Below are positions 11,092 to 21,917 of a DNA stretch of 64,000 nucleotides, in pieces; the stretch's first letter is position 1, and every line of letters begins with the position of its first letter. Made by a program: the position numbers and the translations under genes. This DNA comes from Polytrichum commune (lineage: Eukaryota; Streptophyta; Polytrichopsida; Polytrichales; Polytrichaceae), in the NCBI GenBank assembly GCA_950295325.1, contig OX485806.1:52325169-52389168 (forward strand). The letters run 5' to 3'. Below the pieces are notes generated by a model. That model was not told the origin of the DNA. It saw only the letters and a program-made list of their open reading frames with translations, and searched no databases.

Positions 11092-13497
11092 TTGAGTGTT
11101 GCAAACTTTATTTCAAAGAATGTAAAGAGGCATGATTTCCAATTTGTTAGGGTTTAAATACACTACTCAATCACACCAAAAGTCAGACGTTTTGGAATAG
11201 TCAATGTCTCAATAACTTGGATTCAGTGTCCAGGAGAGATTTTTGAGCACAATTGGTCGATATCCTAGTGTTTCCAAGTCCATCCAGTTACATGTTGACA
11301 TATTTCAGTTTCTCTTTATTAACTTTGGGTATATTCTCTAAAGTCCTCTGAGATGATTGGTAATTTTCCTGAATTCTTTGAAATTGCAACCGACATTGCC
11401 TATCCTACCAATTCAGTTGCAGTAAAAGAAGTATTCGATGGTAAATCCAGCTCCACAACATCATCTTCGATTCATGGGCTGGAAGAATTATCACATGATG
11501 GACCTTTACAACAACATGATCAGGCTAAAGAAATCGTCAAGGAAGGTGATGACATTCAGGACCAGGATGTTTAGGGAACAAAAATGTTTGCCACCGCAAA
11601 AGACCTAGTCCAGCCAATGTCTTACTTCTACATTTGACAAATATTTCAGCATTTGCGATGAAGGGGTTCAAGGTTGTTATGCAATCAGCTATGTGACAAA
11701 AGGTAAGAGGCCGGTTTTGAGGTCAACAAATGGTGGGAAGTAAGTTCTATTTTCAAATAAGATAATAATAAATTATTGTTTCAATTTTTCATTGACAATC
11801 AGTTACTATGTTCAAAATCATACTAATTGAGGGTTATTTGCTTGCAGATTATCCGAGAATATGTTCCGCAATAGCCCACCTTGGTGATGAAGATCCTACT
11901 TTTGTATTTCTGGGGATGAGTGCACCTTGGGCTCTTTCACATGACAATGTCATTCTCAAGTAATGGTGATCCAAATGACCTAGATGGACTTCATCTAAAT
12001 CTCACAACACAAGCAGCACATTGTACTAGCCTGTTGGTTGATTTATTTTCGGTCAAATTTTCATGTGCATAGAAGTGCGATGAAATAGATGTGAGAAAAA
12101 ACTCAGGATATGTCATTGGGATGCTTACCAGATACATAATATATATTTGCAAGAGACTCTTCTCTGATGCATGTGTTCAAACATGTCGTCGATCAAAGAG
12201 GCACTTGAAGTACAAAGTGTCAGGTCCTGTAAAAATGATGTAAGCTGTGTAACACTTGCAAATCACAAAACAACAGGGAAGCTTGAATAAGTGACCTTGA
12301 ATGATTTTTATATGAACTACAATTGACAACAACATTGATATTAGCATTGGTGTAAAATAATAGACTTGGAGGCGGTGGAGTCAGGCAGCACAACCTACTG
12401 TAAAAACTCTATGAGATATACGTAGCCCAATTTTATTTCATTAATATGTGATTTCTAGAATTACTAGCACCAAAGATCTGTTTGAGTTGAGTATTGCCAT
12501 GCGTATTGTGGTCAAAAGTTGGAGTTCAAATTCATCCTGAGTTAGAACAGTGTCTGGGGGAGATTTTTGGACATAATCAGCCAAAATTCTAGTGTTTCCA
12601 AGTCTAACTGGTTACATGTTGTGATCTTTCGGTTTTTTTCTGTATTAATTTGAGGTGTATTTCATAGATTCCTCTAAAATGATCGATAAATTTCCGTAAT
12701 TGTTGACCTTCAACCGGTTATTTCTCAAACTCAACCAGTTCATCAGATTGAGTTGGAACCTGGGCTCCCAGATTCATCAGATTCAGTTCATTGAGTTCAT
12801 TGAGTTCTGAACTCATAACAGAATGGGAGCCCATAGCAGAATTGAGTTTTGAGCCCATAACAGAATGGGAGCCCATAGCAGAATTGAGTTCTGAGCCCAT
12901 AACAGAACCATAGCAGTCAGTTCTTCCCCGTTCATTGAGTTCTGAACTCATAACAGAATGGGAGCCCATAGCAGAATTGAGTTCTGAGCCCATAACAGAA
13001 CCATAGCAGTCAGTTCTTCCCCGTTCATTGAGTTGGAACCTGGGCTCCCAAATTTCAAAAGTGTTGGAATGTGTATGAATGACTAATGTATTGAACAATA
13101 GATAAGCTTAAACCAAGTGGGCGCCCTCGTTTGCACTTCAAAAGATATCATATGGACCATGTATGATAACATGGGTTTATTATCTTATTGTCGAATTTGT
13201 TTTCTTACTGTCCTGATCCACAAAGGAGATTCCTATTCCTCAAGAATCCACTTCGCGGCCAAATTCACGGACTAGGGTCCTAGCAATGTAGCATAAAAGA
13301 TATATCACAAAATTTCCAAAACCAACCAACATCTCACCATTGTGATAAGGGCATCAAAATCAACAATAAAATCCATCACAACAATCTTTGTGATCAATAT
13401 GTACGTGCCTCACAAATGGATTCTATATCAACATACGACAATTTGAGTACAAATTTCATACTTCATTATCTTGTATAAGAAATTATTATTATTATTA
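11092..13497. other. MULE interior, left side: unassigned sequence, repeats, one small ORF
   Basis: A plus-strand ORF at 11353-11574 (73 codons, MIGNFPEFFEIATDIAYP...) is rich in acidic residues and Ser/Thr and matches no family I know. About 160 bp at 11232-11395 is repeated in diverged form at 12552-12715. A nested tandem array lies at about 12750-13045. A (TTA)n run sits at 13483-13503. The region could hold gene fragments captured by the MULE, but none is identifiable. Confidence 0.45.
12750..13045. repeat. Nested tandem array in MULE interior
   Basis: Short units around ATAACAGAATGGGAGCCCAT and AGCAGAATTGAGTTCTGAGC alternate and are themselves grouped into about 110-bp higher-order copies ending GCAGTCAGTTCTTCCCCG. 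The array is flanked on both sides by TTGGAACCTGGGCTCCCA. The minus strand is open throughout, with a repetitive MGSELNSAMGSHSV peptide, which follows from the repeat length and is not evidence of a gene. Confidence 0.8.
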
Positions 13498-16400
13498 TTA
13501 TTTTTTGCATATACGCTCTACCAAAGGCTTCTTCCTTTTCACTGATACACCCCAGTCATCAATGACTTTTGTTAAGGGATCAGATGGATGTAGAACGTCA
13601 TTTTGTAAACGTTCTCTAAGTTCCAATAACTCAATATGCACCTTCTGAATCTTTGATACGGCATATTTTTCAAGTTCAGGATTTTGCTTCACCAAATCAT
13701 GTAATATTTCTAGCTCCTCAGATAATGTCTTTACCGTAGGTTGTGTTCCACTTGATGAAGGAGGATTGGTTCCTAATTCTAATTCTGGAATAATAACCGC
13801 TATAGATTGATCCGTGAGATCATCTAAAGAGGGGAAATAAATCATACTCTCATCATTTTGAAGAGATGGAGGAAAACACCAATTTTCACCATTTAGGGTT
13901 TTATAGAATGAAACATAAACCCGGAGAAGTTGTGAATCATCTAAATCTGCCATGATATGCAATGCACGTAGAATGTGCTTGCATATATTTGTCTGAGATG
14001 CTCTTGTACATGTACAAGAGGCCCATTCCGTATCCGGGTGATAGACTAAATACTTTACATCTGGACCATGACTTCTATCGGTTATAATAATAGGCTCTAA
14101 CTTTGAAGTAGGAAATACGACATCATCTATGCTGATATCTTTATTCCTCATGATCATAGTACGAATGAGCTCATTTCTACGAATATTTTTTATGTGCCCT
14201 TGCCTCTTCAAAAAATCTATATACCAATAGTGTCCTGTAAGGTCTTCAGTGAGCATCCAAATCAACCAATCAAGTCTTTTTGATTTTAGAGTTTTCTTAC
14301 TCAATGCTTGTCTTTGCTTCATAAAACCATGATATGATTCAATAGCTGCATTAGTGTCTTGTCCTGCATGTGGATATTCACGTGTAGCTTTAATCCACAT
14401 ATTTGTCACAATAACAAATATAATTAATCAGTGTTGATATAGAATTAAAGATAATGATTAACTTACATATTAATTAGTGATTAAAACAAATACAATATAC
14501 TTAAAAACTAACTAAAGAGGGCATAATAAAAATTAATAAGTTTGACATAAAATCATAAGAGAGATTAAACCGAATTCGTACCCATCTTTCCCATCCATGT
14601 GGTCATAAAATACTGATTGAACTTCACCTCGTTGGGGTAATCTTCAAATATTTGTAAAATCTTTTGTTGAGCATCTTCGAAGGTTTCAAGTACAAATTTT
14701 CCAAATGTTCCCATATACATAACTTCCCCAAGCTTCCGCATAATGTCATGTCTCACTTTTTTATTACAATTTTTTTATTGAGTGATTGAGCCAACATCTT
14801 CTTACATACCATAAACACAATATAATTGGAGTTGATGCACCCCACACCATCCTGTATGTTGAAACAAATACATGTGTAAATATTAAACAAACATAAAACA
14901 AAAAATTGCTTAATTATATGAAAATATAGATTCAGTAAATAAACAAATAAATTGACTAGTATTGTTGCAAAATACAGAAAATTTACCTGATGGCATTGAT
15001 TTCTGAATCAGCATTGTCCACAATAAAAGCATTAGGCTTCCACTCAACATCCAGTCTTTTCATCTTCTCATTGATTGCGTTCAACCAAATTGCCATATCT
15101 GATGCTTTTGCACTGCTTGTAATAATCCACGTTACAGGAATGCCGTTTGAAAATGAATCAAACACCATCAAAGTAAATAAATGATATTGTCAAAATTCAA
15201 TGAGCGAAGTTAATATCATGTCTAAACTGAAAATAAAATACAAATAAATAAAACTTCAATATTTAAAAAGAAACTTAAATAATGAACACTTATTTTGTAC
15301 TTATTAGTACCAAATGTTGCATCGCATGCAACAAGACTTTTGTGACCAAAATCACACATTTTTTTTTGCTGCCAAGGGAGTTGAATGCCAAAGTAAAACA
15401 TGTATCGGCTGCAGCTGATGCTCCTTGATAAAAAAAACACACTTTCAAGATGTTCTTTAATCCACATATTCACACTTGTTGTATCACAAGGATGTTGTTG
15501 GTATTTTTTCTTGTTTCATTTTCTAGCTATATTTAAAACGTCTTTCATCTTTAAGCAGTCATCACGTGTCATATTGCCTTCTCCTTCAAGATCTACCTTT
15601 GTTTTTACCATCCTGAAATGTTCTGCTAAAATCTGTTGAGGTTTCAATCCTCGAGCCAGTTCCTGTTCTATCCAAAGCTTCATGTCCTGAGATATCCACG
15701 GTTTGTGCTGAGCTTTTTCTTTTACAGACGTGCTATCAGCAATTCCATGACAAGGTAAACCATACTTATCAGTATGACTTACCTGATAATATGTAATTTG
15801 AGCAACCAAAGGCCACAAATAAAATTGTTTAATTGAAAATTTAGCTAGACATCCCCTCTTTCTACTAGGTCCACCTTCGTGTCGTGCCAATCTACTCCCT
15901 TGTCCAGTCTTGGGTTTGTTGGATTTATCAAGTACCAAATCTTTTGCAAACCTATAATCTTTGTCGCCATATGAACATTGCCACCTGTAATAATAAAATC
16001 AAGCATTAGCGTATGGCAACATCAATATTAATTGAACCTACAACATGAAAGATATGCAAAAATTCATATAACATATGATTTGTTTTTCACATACCAGATA
16101 TGCTTGATGAAGTTGTTCTTGTTGACCCTTGCACGTTCCATGTCAGTGTCGTTTTCAACCTTGGATTGGTAGAAAGATGTAGGGGCAAGTACATTGTTAC
16201 CCTCAGCTTGTATGAATTCATTCACGCGGTCCTAAAGAACACAAGCAGTTTGAATATTGATAGAATTTTTTTTAGCTTTTCTTATTCCATTTTCCCAATG
16301 AAGTATATCATAGGAAAGAAAACAATCTGGATTTTGAACAACATAAGGAATATCTCGAAGCTCCGCCATTTCTTCAAATTCCTATCAACCAAACATATAC
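13498..16400 (-). pseudogene. MULE transposase gene, multi-exon, with probable lesions
   Basis: Cut-and-paste transposase of the Mutator superfamily. Minus-strand pieces in order: an N-terminal exon ending at about 16090 (FIQAEGNNVLAPTSFYQSK, ...NNFIKHIW); an exon from 15984 (WQCSYGDKDYRFAKDLV, then CLAKFSIKQFYLWPLV, and DDCLKMKDVLNIARK at about 15520); ACDATFGTNKYK with the first catalytic Asp at about 15300; VFDSFSNGIPVTWI and FIVDNADSEINAIR with the second Asp (15171-14983); VWGASTPIILCLW near 14840; and a last exon (14409-13498) with AAIESYHG (Glu) and a SWIM zinc finger CTC...ICKH. Good splice signals include CATCAG|GTAAAT at about 14987. An in-frame TGA near 15515 and a frame change near 14765 suggest damage, though unrecognised introns could explain either. 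Confidence 0.85.
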
Positions 16401-19400
16401 ATTGTAATTCAATATTTGTTTCACATTAGATAATTAATTATTGGACCAAAGCCAATTCATCAAAGAATTACAAAACATATCACTTAAGGTGACTACAAAA
16501 AATCAATACCATTGACTATGTGTGGAAGTTGGATACTTCTTTGAAACAAAATAAAAAGTCATGCCCAATCTCTACAAGAAAAGAAAAAAATTCTTCGATG
16601 AAACAAGTATTAATGATGATGTTATTTTATCCTAACTCTCCCCCCATTTGGAAACTTGAGACTTGCAAACTATGCAAAAACAAATGAGAAATCTGTAGAA
16701 CATGATGTACTTGATTGCAATTTTGCCTGCACTTGAATCCCTTAGACTTGAAGTGGCCTTGGACTACCTCTGAAGTGAGTTACAAGTTTCATGATTACTT
16801 TCCAAATAATATACAAGTAGTAGTAAGCATCAGAACAAAAAAAACCTCCTTGGCTTTTAAATCTATAGATGCCTAGAATCACTATATTCGTTAATTTGAG
16901 ACTTTCTCTTCTCTCAAATTAATATATGGACCACAACAACATGGTCTAATGTTTGGGTCGTCCTAACTAAACCATCTTGATATGAGTATTTAATTGGGTT
17001 CTTGTTATGAACACCCGCTTCAAAGTATTTACATCTTACAACATTCTATAATATCTATGTAACGTTTGCATGTAAGGAGGAATATGTCCATATGACCTCT
17101 ATATCCACATCTCCCACGCACACATTATAACTTGATCTCAGTGCAAAATCAATGATATTGATGGACGACATCTCCAAAAGAAAAAAAATAATCAATCATT
17201 GATCCAGCAAGGACATGCTTGATGCACGATGTAATTTGACTTGATATTCTTCAGCTACATAAGATGCCAATGCACGTTTACTTTCCAATATTCCAAAATA
17301 AAGTTAGCCTCGAACTACATTCCTAATATCCACTCGATTGTCTCTCCGACATCTATATCTACATCGCGCACATTATAATTCTGAAAAGAGCTTTAACATT
17401 AGTGCCATTGAATTTTGACAGTAAAAGGTGCAACTTTTTGCCAATGCAATTGCCAAGGATTTATTTATTTATTTTTAATGACAATGTATGGTTGCATCGA
17501 GAGCAGTCGATTGAAATTAAATGTGGTTCATTTTGAGTTCAGTGGTAATTGTTCGAATTCGGTTGTTGTTGCATGACGTCCATACCATGATACAAAACCC
17601 AAGATGCATGGCAGGTCACGCGTCACTACTATGTCAGTTGTTGAGACAGGTTGCGTAAGCCTTCCCCGCCCATTAATATTCCAAATAAATCACCAAGGTT
17701 GCCAAAGAGGTTGTTGAAGATTTAATATCCGTGTCTTGGAAAGACTTGTTCAGAACAAAGGTTCATAAAAATAACTCGAATTCTACATCTTCTTTCATAC
17801 CTTAGGTAAATATGCTTACTTCGGTGTCTTTCTTAAACAAACACCTATATTCCAGTAGTGTATGGTTGGGTTTAAAGCTAAGTATGAACACCAAAAACAC
17901 ATGCGTCATAAAGAGATTAAAGTACATGCTCAAAATCGGTTAACCATTCTAGACAGAATAGTCAACATTAACCAGGAGCAACTATTTGATCATTTAATAA
18001 CTCAAAATTCTTCACTTAACAAAGTGGAAGATATTCATACGAGCTCGGAAAACCATCAGACAAGTAGCTATGGGCATGATATGGAGTTGTTAATCATCTC
18101 GCACAAAGTACAAGTTTCATGTTCGGACAAAGAGTGCAGAAAGGAATTTGTCTGTTTAATACCTGCTTACCTTATATTTCCTCTGTAGTGAACGCAGGAA
18201 CAAATAAATACAGGAATCTTGGTCCTCTCCAGCACCGCTACTGAGTAAATCTCAGCATAACAAATATGAGGATCAGTGTTCCAAAATTTGCATGCTTGCA
18301 GGTCACTTAATTCAAGTATAAGATGATCCCTGCAGCTTTTGAAGCTACAGTACCTTCACAGAGAAGGTACACAGAAACTGCAATGTTTTTAATACTTGCT
18401 CCACTTGACCTAGTTCGACGAAGCTGCAGTTGCCGATTCACCCCAAAAAGAAAGTGACTACGTTTCCACAATGATTCACTGCATCACAGCTCACAACAAT
18501 ACCTATAAGAGATACAAACTTGGATAAAGACTACACATATTGTACACCATATCTAGTTTAAACTCTTGATGAAATCCTAAATGCCAAATGTACTAATATT
18601 AGGTGTTCGGGTTCTCACCTTTGGTCGATCTTCCTAGCTAGAACTCTGTGTGTCTCTAACATCACACCTCGAAAACAGATGTAGACAAAATTCACAAATC
18701 CCTACAGACTTCTCAAACAACAATTAAATCTCACATAGTGATATCTTACAAGAAGACAACTGACAACTAACAACATTCATATGTAAGACGCAAATCTGAA
18801 GGAATACAACATACCTATTCCAAAATGTGTTTGCAGCTCATATGAATATCTTATTCATTATCAAAGTGAAGACTCAAACTCTTTTAGTGTCACCACATAA
18901 CCAGGAGATTCCTCCTGCTCAGACGTAGCCAGTTGAACAAGAAAACCACAACGAGTCTTGCAACGACCCATTGGGATCCAAGAATTCCAGGACTATATTC
19001 TCCTATACTCAATGGGTAAAATTCTGTTTTCTGTGTAAAAGCCTACATATCACATAACGAGCGCCATTCAAAGACAATCCCTACTTGAACTTGGCAGTAC
19101 CCTGAACCCAAAACCCTAAACCCTTTTAATTCATGTTGATAACAACTACGTTTCTTAGCAGTGTTGCCGGTGAACAGCTATGTAATTTGGATTTATCACC
19201 ATGATCAACCCCAACATGTCTTTGGTAATCTTTGAAATTATGGGACCTCTGTGACTTTCATGCTACACCACTTTCCACGCACATTGGGTTGATATTTCTC
19301 ATTCACTTCATTACAAGAAGATACTCAATGGTTTCAAAACAACATGAATAAATCAACAAAACTAGGGCATCTTCAACTCAGGTGGCAATACAGTCATATT

Positions 19401-19944
19401 GCAATATAAAAGTATCAAGGATTGGAGTTAAGGGAAGTGCGGCCTCACCACCTGCGTGACAGTGGTGAACACTGCCTTCTGGAGCAACAATGCGAGGTGG
19501 GGAGGTGCAATTCGATGAAGTATTTTGCTCATTAATCCAATGTTTGGCGAATTGGATGCCCGACACTCGGTGATTTGAGCTATGCAGGTAGACGGAGGGG
19601 CAATCTTACTTGCATACTCAAATAATCATCTTCAGGTGCCTAATACCAAGAAAATTCTCTGGTGCTTCAGCAGATTATGCGGAACACCTAGTGGGAGAAT
19701 ATATATGCAAAGGAGAGATCAATTGGAAACAATCGAACAAACGCAAAAGGTTACAAAAAGGTTGCATACCTACGCTTCAGATTCACCAACAAACAAGCTG
19801 TCCACGTCAAATGTCTTGTATCAGCATCAAAAAAACACCTCGGATTAGTAATCACCTATGCATCTAATAATTAAAATCTCACTTCGGAAGACATTTGTCC
19901 AAAACCTGGGGGCTCCCGAAATGGTGGCATCCTAGCATACAAGG
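16401..19944. other. MULE interior, right side: no identified gene
   Basis: This is about 3.5 kb inside the MULE without a recognisable domain. A plus-strand ORF at 17862-18188 (108 codons, MVGFKAKYEHQKHM...) and short coding-like minus-strand stretches near 18870-18980 (MGRCKTRCGFLVQLATSEQE) and 19400-19560 could be exons of a captured gene. None is recognised. The density of splice-like CAG and GTAAG motifs is ordinary. Confidence 0.35.
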
Positions 19945-20612
19945 GGAGATGACAGCACTCAAGGAGAGGACAACACCTGTTGATTTTCGACATTGCCACC
20001 TACATTCAACAGAGTAGGAAAAAATCAATGCGCGAAACTGAATTCCTTTGTGGCATATAACAAAAACCTGAGTCGTAGGTTTAGTTGTTGTTCTCAAGAA
20101 GTCAATTGCGGTACAAATGTGGTGTACAAATCCTTTTCTGAAAACATCATTCACAATTAGAAATATTCTTAGAGGCGTTCAATGTTGTGCCTCTGTAATC
20201 CTCGGAATTATTCCAAAGCAAAGGCTTATACTCTAGTAAGTGAAGAGTGCTGAAAATATGAAACCAGCAGTTTACACGAACGCAGAACTTAGACTGCAAT
20301 TGAGCAGGCGAACAGGATAAGAAAAAATTCACAAAAGAGAACGCAAAACGCACCTGATTCTACCACCTCTGCTTCGAGGTTGTGGAGAGGGTTGTGTGCT
20401 TCGGGGTCGGCGGCTGGAGAACTCCGGGATCGGGAGCAGCGGCAGCTGCGGGCCCCGTGAGTCCGGGTATGAAGGCCCGGGTATCTGCCGTCGTTCCCAA
20501 TGGGTTGTCGTTCCCGTGAGCAGGGATTTTTTTTGGGCCGGGGGCGTGGGCAGAGAAGCACATCTGCCCGGGGCGGGGCGGGGGCCTAGGCAGATGTCTT
20601 CTAGCCCCGGCC
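19945..20612 (-). repeat. MULE right terminal inverted repeat
   Basis: It is the reverse complement of 10424-11091 over its whole length. The homology stops sharply at GGAGATGACAGC (19945). Confidence 0.93.
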
Positions 20613-20621
20613 ATTTGAGTG

Positions 20622-21319
20622 GGGCGCTGTCCCGGGACAGCGCCCTGGTGCAGCAGTGCCTGGGAGTGACTCCCGGGACTGCCAAGGTTCAAAGAGGCAT
20701 AACGTCCTCATAACTTGCCCAAATGGGGCAAGTGAGGAGTCCATCGGCATCTACGTGAAACGTAGATGCAGATGAAGTGGTTGGTTACTAGCCTCGGACA
20801 TCATAAAAGGAAGTTATGATGGTCTGAAGCTGCTAGAGGCTTCTTAGCCCAGCGGCTAAGGGAGAATGTCCACTTGGCCCCAACTCTTGGTGGAGAGACA
20901 AGAGGTTGGTTGACGGTGGGGTAGGGGCCCCGTGTAAAGTCCTAGAGGCTTATATGGGTGAGGTGGTGTGGCCTCACCCACCCGAGGCCGAACGACACGG
21001 CCTCCATGGGCATTGGCCCAATGTGAGGCCATAGTTGCCTAGTATGGTTCGGGTTGTTGTAGTGTTGCTCCGGCAACGCGATGATCAACATGGGATTGGA
21101 CTTCCATGGATGGAAGTCCACATCTAGGAATGGGTTACCGATTAAGGGGTGAGTCCCGAAAGCAAAGTAGGAGGGTTGGTTCCCTCCTATGAACTAAAAG
21201 GTCCGGGGTAGGAGGAGCTAACCATTAGCATGGCGGGATGCGAATGGTTAGCGCTCGTAACCTTTGCTAGAAATGAAAATTGGCAAGATTGTCAAGGGGG
21301 GCTAGCAAGGGTTGCGACA
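20622..21319 (+). repeat. Gypsy B 3' LTR, right piece
   Basis: It continues the LTR from 10423 after the MULE duplication and ends GCGACA at 21319, before the 5-bp duplication GGAAC. With the left piece it makes about 973 bp, against 975 bp for the complete copy at 58072-59046. Confidence 0.93.
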
Positions 21320-21324
21320 GGAAC

Positions 21325-21917
21325 GGCCCCGCTCATCCCTAGTTTGACGGAAGAGTACAGAACGGTCAGCCAGGTTCGGACGGGGACAATCACCGAATCC
21401 GGATCAGGGTAGGGCGTTAGGGCGGTCCCGAACGCCGGAGAGGGCTAGAACTCCGGAAAAGATGAGGACACCGGATCGGACGAAGACTCCGGATAGGGGT
21501 AAGGCACTGGTATCGCAGGTTTTGCCAGTTCCTGCTCTTGACTGCATGATAGTGGAGCCGTGGGCTCCTCCACCCTCACATGTGATGTCCGCCAGGGATC
21601 CCCGGACGATTTCCGTCTCATGTGGCCGGAACAGGAAGTGGGCCACCGGAAGTGACCGCTCACCTGGCCAGAGGTCCTGGAAGGAGAAAAATGCTTCCAG
21701 TGCAGCGCGATCCGAATCGGGTGACGGATCGGGAGAGGATCCGGCCGCAGCAGACGATTCCGAAGAAGAGGTCGCCCCCTCCCCGAACATGAGGAAGGTA
21801 TTTATGAGGCTGCAGGAGCGACAACTTTTGACCCCCGGGGGAGGCTCTTCCGCCATCAACGGGCCCGCGAGTCAAACCAAGGAAGGGACGGCTTCGAAGA
21901 AGCACCGCACCACTTAG
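21325..21917 (+). pseudogene. Element D gag-like ORF, 3' part
   Basis: This is the continuation of the D gene beyond gypsy B, open to a TAG at 21915-21917. It begins with basic, Thr-Pro-rich short repeats (RTPERARTPEK, RTPDRTKTPDR), then an acidic Ser-rich region and a C-terminal helix (MRKVFMRLQERQLL). An in-frame TGA lies at about 21345, and the reading frame is offset relative to the 5' part, so at least one indel or intron separates them. The antisense strand is also open here, but the TP-repeat phase and continuity with the upstream domain favour the plus strand. Basic tails of this kind often bind nucleic acid, although no motif proves it. Confidence 0.55.

Larger units (their letters stand above)
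10424..20612 (-). mobile_element. Mutator-like element (MULE) with 668-bp terminal inverted repeats
   Basis: The element is bounded by GGCCGGGGCTAG at 10424 and its complement CTAGCCCCGGCC ending at 20612. It is flanked by the 9-bp duplication ATTTGAGTG (10415-10423 and 20613-20621), which is the Mutator hallmark. The terminal inverted repeats are 10424-11091 and 19945-20612, equal in length. They appear nearly identical, with about four differences noticed by eye. A multi-exon MULE transposase lies on the minus strand near the middle, with about 2.4 kb and 3.5 kb of other sequence on either side. Removing the element restores the gypsy B LTR exactly. Confidence 0.95.
4588..21319 (+). mobile_element. 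Gypsy B: chromovirus-type LTR retrotransposon, interrupted by a MULE
   Basis: Its ends are TGCCGC... at 4588 and ...GCGACA at 21319, flanked by the duplication GGAAC (4583-4587 and 21320-21324). The order is truncated 5' LTR, primer-binding site, gag, protease, RT/RNase H, integrase, chromodomain, polypurine tract and 3' LTR. This is the order of Ty3/gypsy chromoviruses. The 3' LTR is split by the 10.2-kb Mutator-like element, so gypsy B alone is about 6.5 kb. LTR sequences differ at only a few positions in the first 275 bp, so the insertion is recent. In contrast, the internal coding region is full of stops and internal repeats. Confidence 0.9.

Noticed and set aside
21404-21859. 151-codon minus-strand ORF over the D gene 3' part
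   Set aside because: Both strands are open here. The plus strand carries the TP-repeat and follows the D domain, so the minus frame is taken as a shadow.
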